Origin: CAZBUK01 sp964495085
Lineage (GTDB): Bacteria > Bacteroidota > Ignavibacteria > T3Sed10-11
Assembly: GCA_964495085.1 (NCBI GenBank)
Contig: CAZBUK010000106.1
Span: 1-10,961 of the forward strand
Length of the DNA: 10,961 bases
Direction: 5' to 3'
In this document: positions 7,212 through 10,961 of the stretch, piece after piece
Layout of the letters: every line of letters starts with the position of its first letter
Position numbering within the stretch: the first letter of the stretch is position 1
The notes under the pieces: model-generated
What the model was told of the DNA's origin: nothing
What the model saw: the letters and a program-made list of their open reading frames with translations, nothing else
Database searches by the model: none
Position numbers and translations under genes: made by a program

Positions 7212-9710
7212 ATGGTTAACGAACGCTGGCAGCGGATCAAGGAGCTCTTTCAAATCGCCGGTGAATTGCCCGACACCGAGCGTCTGCGATTCCTCGACGA
7301 ACTCCCGGAAACAGACCGTCCGCTTCGAAACGACGTGGAGAACCTGCTCGCCGCCCAGAAGCAGCGTGACGATTTCCTCGAATCCCCTCCTCTTCTCGAT
7401 ATGTCATTCCTGCCGGTCTCGATCGAAGAGGATATCGACCGGAGAATCGGAACAACGATCGGACCATACCGCATCGTCGACCTCATCGGGTACGGGGGGA
7501 TGGGGGCGGTGTACCGTGCGGAACGATCGGACAATCAATTTTACAAGGAAACAGCCTTGAAGATCGTGAAGCGGGGTATGGACACCGACGAGATCGTCGC
7601 CCGCTTCCGCGCCGAGCGTCAGATCCTCGCCACCCTTGAGCACCCGCACATCGCAAGACTGCTCGACGGAGGAGCGACCGAAGACGGTCTCCCCTTCTTC
7701 GTGATGGAGTACGTGGACGGAATTCCAATAACGAGCTACTGCGACGAACACCGACTGAGCATCGACGATCGACTCTCCCTATTCATGCAGGTGTGCCAGG
7801 CCGTACGCTTCGCGCATAACAATCTGATCGTCCATAGAGATTTAAAACCGTCGAACATCCTGGTAAAAAACGACGGGACCGTAAAGCTCCTGGATTTCGG
7901 CATTGCCCGCGTCATCAGCGACGCGCATGGGAGCAAAGGGCTCACGGCGACGCAATCGGGACTGCGGCTGCTTACGCCTGAATATGCGAGTCCGGAACAG
8001 ATTTCCGGCGGACGAATCAGCACCGCGAGCGATGTGTATTCGCTCGGGATACTGTTATACGAGCTACTGACGGGAGAACGTCCGTACACGATCGAACGGC
8101 ATGCTGGCACGGATTCCGGGCCGAATATATCTTCATGGAATCCGGAAAAACCGAGTACCAGATTCAGGAGTAAACGTTCGAGGATAGGGCAATCGACTGG
8201 AAGCGGGGATACCGCATCAATCGACGAACGAAGTCAGCATCGCGGATCGTCTCCGGACCGGATCATAAAGAAGCTGTCCGGAGATCTCGATAATATCGTA
8301 CTCAAGGCGATAAGGAAGGAACCCGGACGGAGATACCAATCCGCCGAGGAAATTCTGAACGATCTCAACCGATACATGAGCAATATGCCGGTGACGGCCC
8401 GTCCGGATACAGCGCTCTATCGCGCCAGGAAATTCGCCCGACGGCACAAGACCGCAGTAATCGCTTTCTTCCTCATTATGCTCTCGCTGTTGTCGGGCAT
8501 GCTTCTGGCGCTGCACCAGTCGCGCATTGCAAACGCCGAAAGAATGAGAGCCGAGCAGAGATTCGACGACGTGCGGAATCTTGCCAACGCTTTTATCTTC
8601 GAATTTCACGACGCGATAGCCGATCTCCCCGGCTCTACTCGTGCGCGCGAACTTCTGGTCGAGCGGGGCATTCAGTATCTGAATTCGCTCACGCTCGAGA
8701 CGGAGCGCGATCCGGAGATTCTCCGTGAACTCATACTCGCCTACCAGCGCATCGGGGATGTGCAGGGTAATCCGACAAATCCGAATCTCGGCAAGGTCGA
8801 TGACGCCCTCATGAGCTACCGGAAAGCGGCGGAGATCGGAACGCAGCTCCTCCAGCTCAGGCCGAACGACCCGGAGATACACCGCAGTCTGGCGCTGGTG
8901 CACGAAAAGATGAGCGATCTTGAAGCGTGGCAGGGCAATCTCGATCAGGGGGTCGTCTACGCTCGGCAGGCACTGGCATTCTTTGAGCGGGACGCGGACT
9001 CCCACCCCGGAGTTCCGGCCAAACGACTCTCACTCGCGATCAGTCTCATAAAACTCGGGGACATCCTCGGCAATCCGAATTTCCCCAATGTAGGCGACCT
9101 GGAAAGTGCGCATGTTTCGTACGATCGGTCGTACAACATCCTCAAGGAACTGCACGCTGCTGATTCCGGCGATCGCCGGACAGCACGCTATCTCGGCCTG
9201 ATTCTTGAACGGCTCGGATCGATCATGGAAGCCGGCGGAGAAAGTGATAAAGCGCTTGGGTTTTATTATCAATCGCTCGAGATCCGGAACGATTTCGCAA
9301 AAAAGAATCCGAATCACACCGATGGCATCCGCGACCTGGCAGTCGCTCACGAGAAGATCGGTAATATTCATATGCAGAAAGAAGAGCCCGTGACCGCGCT
9401 GGGATATTATCAGTTTTCTCATGATCTTTTTCGAGGTCTTGCCCGGGCTGATACATCCAACATCCAGGCACAGCTCTCATTGGCGATAAGCCATATTAAG
9501 CTCGCCGAAGCATACGAAACCGGGACGATACGTGAAAATACCCTCGATCGGACAGGGGCCGAGACGAACTATCTTTTTGCCTTGCATATATTAAAACGGC
9601 TCTCCGATACGGGATCGGATCATACTATGGTGGACGGACTGTTGAGGATGGTCAATTCGAGAATATCCGGCAGGCAAACGCGCGGAGGAGGGGGTGAGTC
9701 GTCTCCTTGA
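7212..9710 (+). CDS. Membrane Ser/Thr protein kinase with C-terminal TPR region
   Basis: 832-residue Hanks-type kinase. An N-terminal helical segment (ERWQRIKELF, 4-13, to about 55) is common in multi-domain bacterial STPKs. Kinase domain, about 85-385: glycine loop LIGYGGMGAVY at 91-101, ATP-binding K117, helix-C E135, catalytic HRDLKPSN at 208-215 (D210), DFG at 228-230 and SPE in the APE position (260-262). All key residues are present and it is an RD kinase, so it should be active. A polar Ser/Arg-rich stretch at about 297-355 lies in the C-lobe. A basic segment precedes one transmembrane helix at about 413-436. The remaining 400 residues are TPR-like helices in a 101-residue super-repeat (G515, G616, G717), presumably outside the inner membrane and used for partner or signal binding. 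It stands alone, with no ECF sigma factor or phosphatase next to it. Target unknown. It converges on the DUF4832 gene, with 35 bp between. Confidence 0.92.
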   Translation: MVNERWQRIKELFQIAGELPDTERLRFLDELPETDRPLRNDVENLLAAQKQRDDFLESPPLLDMSFLPVSIEEDIDRRIGTTIGPYRIVDLIGYGGMGAVYRAERSDNQFYKETALKIVKRGMDTDEIVARFRAERQILATLEHPHIARLLDGGATEDGLPFFVMEYVDGIPITSYCDEHRLSIDDRLSLFMQVCQAVRFAHNNLIVHRDLKPSNILVKNDGTVKLLDFGIARVISDAHGSKGLTATQSGLRLLTPEYASPEQISGGRISTASDVYSLGILLYELLTGERPYTIERHAGTDSGPNISSWNPEKPSTRFRSKRSRIGQSTGSGDTASIDERSQHRGSSPDRIIKKLSGDLDNIVLKAIRKEPGRRYQSAEEILNDLNRYMSNMPVTARPDTALYRARKFARRHKTAVIAFFLIMLSLLSGMLLALHQSRIANAERMRAEQRFDDVRNLANAFIFEFHDAIADLPGSTRARELLVERGIQYLNSLTLETERDPEILRELILAYQRIGDVQGNPTNPNLGKVDDALMSYRKAAEIGTQLLQLRPNDPEIHRSLALVHEKMSDLEAWQGNLDQGVVYARQALAFFERDADSHPGVPAKRLSLAISLIKLGDILGNPNFPNVGDLESAHVSYDRSYNILKELHAADSGDRRTARYLGLILERLGSIMEAGGESDKALGFYYQSLEIRNDFAKKNPNHTDGIRDLAVAHEKIGNIHMQKEEPVTALGYYQFSHDLFRGLARADTSNIQAQLSLAISHIKLAEAYETGTIRENTLDRTGAETNYLFALHILKRLSDTGSDHTMVDGLLRMVNSRISGRQTRGGGGESSP

Positions 9711-9745
9711 GTAACAGAGTTACGTATCAGGAATCGGAAGAGAAT
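9711..9745. other. Convergent 35-bp gap between the kinase and DUF4832 genes
   Basis: Contains only a short inverted repeat, GTAAC-AGA-GTTAC (9711-9723), directly after the kinase stop. The stem is 5 bp and no clear T-run follows, so any terminator function is weak. Confidence 0.3.
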
Positions 9746-10528
9746 TTATTTCATAAGAACCATCGACCTAACGGAGATCGCATCACCTGCCTGTAATCGA
9801 TATACATATACACCGCTCGCCAATCCTGCAGCATCGAATAGTACCTCGTGTTCTCCCGCTTCTTTAAAGCCCTCGATGAGTCGAGCAACCTGTTGGCCAT
9901 GGATACCGTATACGGTCAGTCGAACATATTCCCCCTCAGCTAAACGAAACCGGATCGACGTTGAAGGATTGAACGGATTCGGGTAATTGCCTATTAATTC
10001 AATTTTCGCGGGGAGTGCAAGATCAGGCTCTTCGACCGCTACGACATCCTTGCTCCATGCGCGGAAGCGTAATTCCCCGTCATACTGTTCATCGTCTGGT
10101 TCATCGTCTACGACGATAGTATGCAATAGTTTATTGAATCCGGTTTCACTTTCCCACACCCCTTCATTCGCTAACCGGATTGAGTATTCCGGGCGGCCGT
10201 AGAGGAGTTCTTCCGGGTCGGGAAAATGGATCAGCAACTCGTATTCGCCCGCAGGCATAGTTTGGGGAATTCCCAGTACACTGGAGACCTTCACGGTATC
10301 GCCTCCCAGCCAGAATCTCGGATCATCGGGCATCTGCACAAAGTACACGCTGCCGTTATCCTGATGCCGCAGAAGCACTTCGAAGCGGCGCGGATTGAAC
10401 GGCGAAGCCCAGCCGTGGTTAAACAGGTTTAATTCGAATTCCAATCCGCCATCCGGTTTAACCGACCGTGAATATGCGCCGTTAAGCAGGATGAATCTGT
10501 ATCCGAGTCTCCGTTCAACCTCCGGCAT
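9746..10528 (-). CDS. DUF4832 protein with T9SS C-terminal sorting domain, N-terminal part missing
   Basis: 260 residues are read from the ATG at 10528. Residues 1-140 match the C-terminal domain of DUF4832 proteins as I know it: RRLGYRF at 6-12, FNHGWASPFNPR at 36-47, DDPRFW at 68-73 and ANEGVWESETGFNKLL at 120-135. These proteins are usually several hundred residues long with a sugar-hydrolase-like N-terminal half; their activity is not established. An acidic linker at about 141-175 leads to a type A T9SS sorting domain with NYPNPFNPST at 181-190, LTVYGIHGQQV, GLASGVYVYRL and a final MVLMK. The mature protein would be exported through the outer membrane and attached to the surface or released. 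There is no signal peptide at 10528. The frame stays open upstream to 10597 (WRDDGC just before the Met), so this Met is likely internal and the gene is cut by the junction with the high-G+C end. Confidence 0.85.
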   Translation of the reverse strand: MPEVERRLGYRFILLNGAYSRSVKPDGGLEFELNLFNHGWASPFNPRRFEVLLRHQDNGSVYFVQMPDDPRFWLGGDTVKVSSVLGIPQTMPAGEYELLIHFPDPEELLYGRPEYSIRLANEGVWESETGFNKLLHTIVVDDEPDDEQYDGELRFRAWSKDVVAVEEPDLALPAKIELIGNYPNPFNPSTSIRFRLAEGEYVRLTVYGIHGQQVARLIEGFKEAGEHEVLFDAAGLASGVYVYRLQAGDAISVRSMVLMK

Positions 10529-10583
10529 GCATCCGTCATCGCGCCAGCTTATCCTCGTCGCCCGGGCGATGCAGGGAAAGTCG
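10529..10583. other. Probable chimeric junction zone
   Basis: The DUF4832 frame loses recognisable homology upstream of 10540 or so, and the Mth938-type gene ends at 10584. Between them, minus-strand sequence reads GAGGAT (10556-10551), 11 bases, then ATG-ACG-GAT-GCA (10539-10528). This could be the ribosome site and first codons of the next gene in the alphaproteobacterial order, cut off after a few residues. The breakpoint would then be near 10526-10545. The exact base cannot be fixed by eye. Confidence 0.55.
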
Positions 10584-10961
10584 TCACGCCACCGCGATCA
10601 GTCCAGCGGCCACGCGCCGGCCTTCGCCGAGCAGGATGTTGTAGGTGCTGACCGCCGTGCCGGTGCGGGACACTTCGACGTTGATTTTCAACGCGCGGAA
10701 CCGGTCATGCAGCGCGTCCGGCATGGCCCATCCTTCGCGGCCCGCGCCTACGAGAAACAATCCGATGTCGCCGGCCTCGGCAAACACCCGCGCCAGCGCG
10801 GCCTCGACGATGTCCTCGGCGCGCGTCACCGGCCAAGCCCAGATGCCGCTCGGCAGGCACAGCAGCGAGCCGCGGTGCGACATGCCGCCGAATTGGAAGC
10901 CGCCCCTGCCGTAGCCGTCGATCGGCACAAGCCGCGGCAGATGCGGCGCGCCCGGATCGAG
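10584..10961 (-). CDS. Mth938 domain-containing protein (alphaproteobacterial type), 5' end missing
   Basis: The frame is open to the window end (DPGAPHLPRLV precedes the GTG at 10928), so about 125 residues are visible and the N-terminus is missing. The family pattern is clear: PIDGYGRGGFQFGGMSHRGS, then LLCLPSGIWAW, an FLVGAGREG loop, and SRTGTAVSTYNILLGEGRRVAAGLIAV at the C-terminus. Mth938 domains form a small alpha/beta fold of unknown biochemical role, related to a human mitochondrial complex I assembly factor, NDUFAF3. In Alphaproteobacteria the gene often lies next to secDF and a squalene/phytoene synthase-like gene. G+C is about 70%, far above the rest of the window. It is probably from another organism, joined by misassembly; transfer into this genome is possible but less likely. 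Confidence 0.82.
   Translation of the reverse strand, partial: LDPGAPHLPRLVPIDGYGRGGFQFGGMSHRGSLLCLPSGIWAWPVTRAEDIVEAALARVFAEAGDIGLFLVGAGREGWAMPDALHDRFRALKINVEVSRTGTAVSTYNILLGEGRRVAAGLIAVA

Noticed and set aside
6981..7253. Short frames of 77 and 90 codons on both strands before the kinase gene
   Set aside because: No family features or good ribosome sites; both overlap the kinase start.
8217..9005. 262-codon open frame on the minus strand inside the kinase gene
   Set aside because: It is fully antisense to conserved kinase and TPR sequence and shows no recognisable domain; open antisense frames are common in this codon usage.
1..10961. CRISPR array, tRNA, rRNA, transposase, toxin-antitoxin or phage-defence system
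   Set aside because: I looked for these on both strands and saw no spaced repeats, cloverleaf, rRNA-like stretch or relevant protein motifs. The stand-alone kinase has no defence partners next to it.

Overview
The window looks like bacterial sequence from a draft or metagenome-derived assembly. Most of it, from position 1 to about 10530, fits a member of the Bacteroidota/Chlorobiota/Ignavibacteriota-like assemblage or a neighbouring phylum. The main evidence is a type IX secretion (T9SS) C-terminal sorting domain with the NYPNPFNPST signature. A large membrane Ser/Thr kinase with TPR repeats and a chitobiase-type lipoprotein are compatible with this. I cannot name a genus. The last roughly 400 bases have a much higher G+C content (86 of 120 bases over 10741-10860) and encode an alphaproteobacterial-looking Mth938-domain protein, so the right end appears to be foreign or chimeric.

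Layout: the 3' part of an acyltransferase-3 family membrane protein (+, 1-924) converges on uvrA (-, 1025-3904), with a degenerate 7-bp tandem repeat between them. Upstream of uvrA on the same strand lies a GH20 beta-N-acetylhexosaminidase/chitobiase lipoprotein gene (-, 3976-6725). It is interrupted by a 100-base run of N. Both sides of the N run carry the same 55-bp sequence. Merging the two copies restores one reading frame of 864 codons, so the gap is almost certainly a scaffolding artefact and the gene is intact. A divergent intergenic region of about 490 bp with several inverted repeats separates it from an 832-residue Ser/Thr protein kinase with one transmembrane segment and a TPR region (+, 7212-9710). 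The kinase converges on the 3' part of a DUF4832 protein with a T9SS sorting domain (-, 9746-10528), which is broken at its N-terminal side by the junction with the Mth938-domain gene (-, 10584 to window end).

The genes do not form one obvious pathway. The chitobiase lipoprotein and the T9SS-exported DUF4832 protein both suggest a polysaccharide-degrading, surface-active lifestyle. UvrA is housekeeping DNA repair. The kinase is a stand-alone signalling protein.

I found no convincing new biological system. The most useful observations concern assembly: a false gap inside the chitobiase gene and a likely chimeric junction near 10530-10584. Smaller points are the 7-bp repeat array, the exact 101-residue super-repeat in the kinase sensor region, and a Glu/Asp-to-Ala/Asn change in a conserved GH20 motif.
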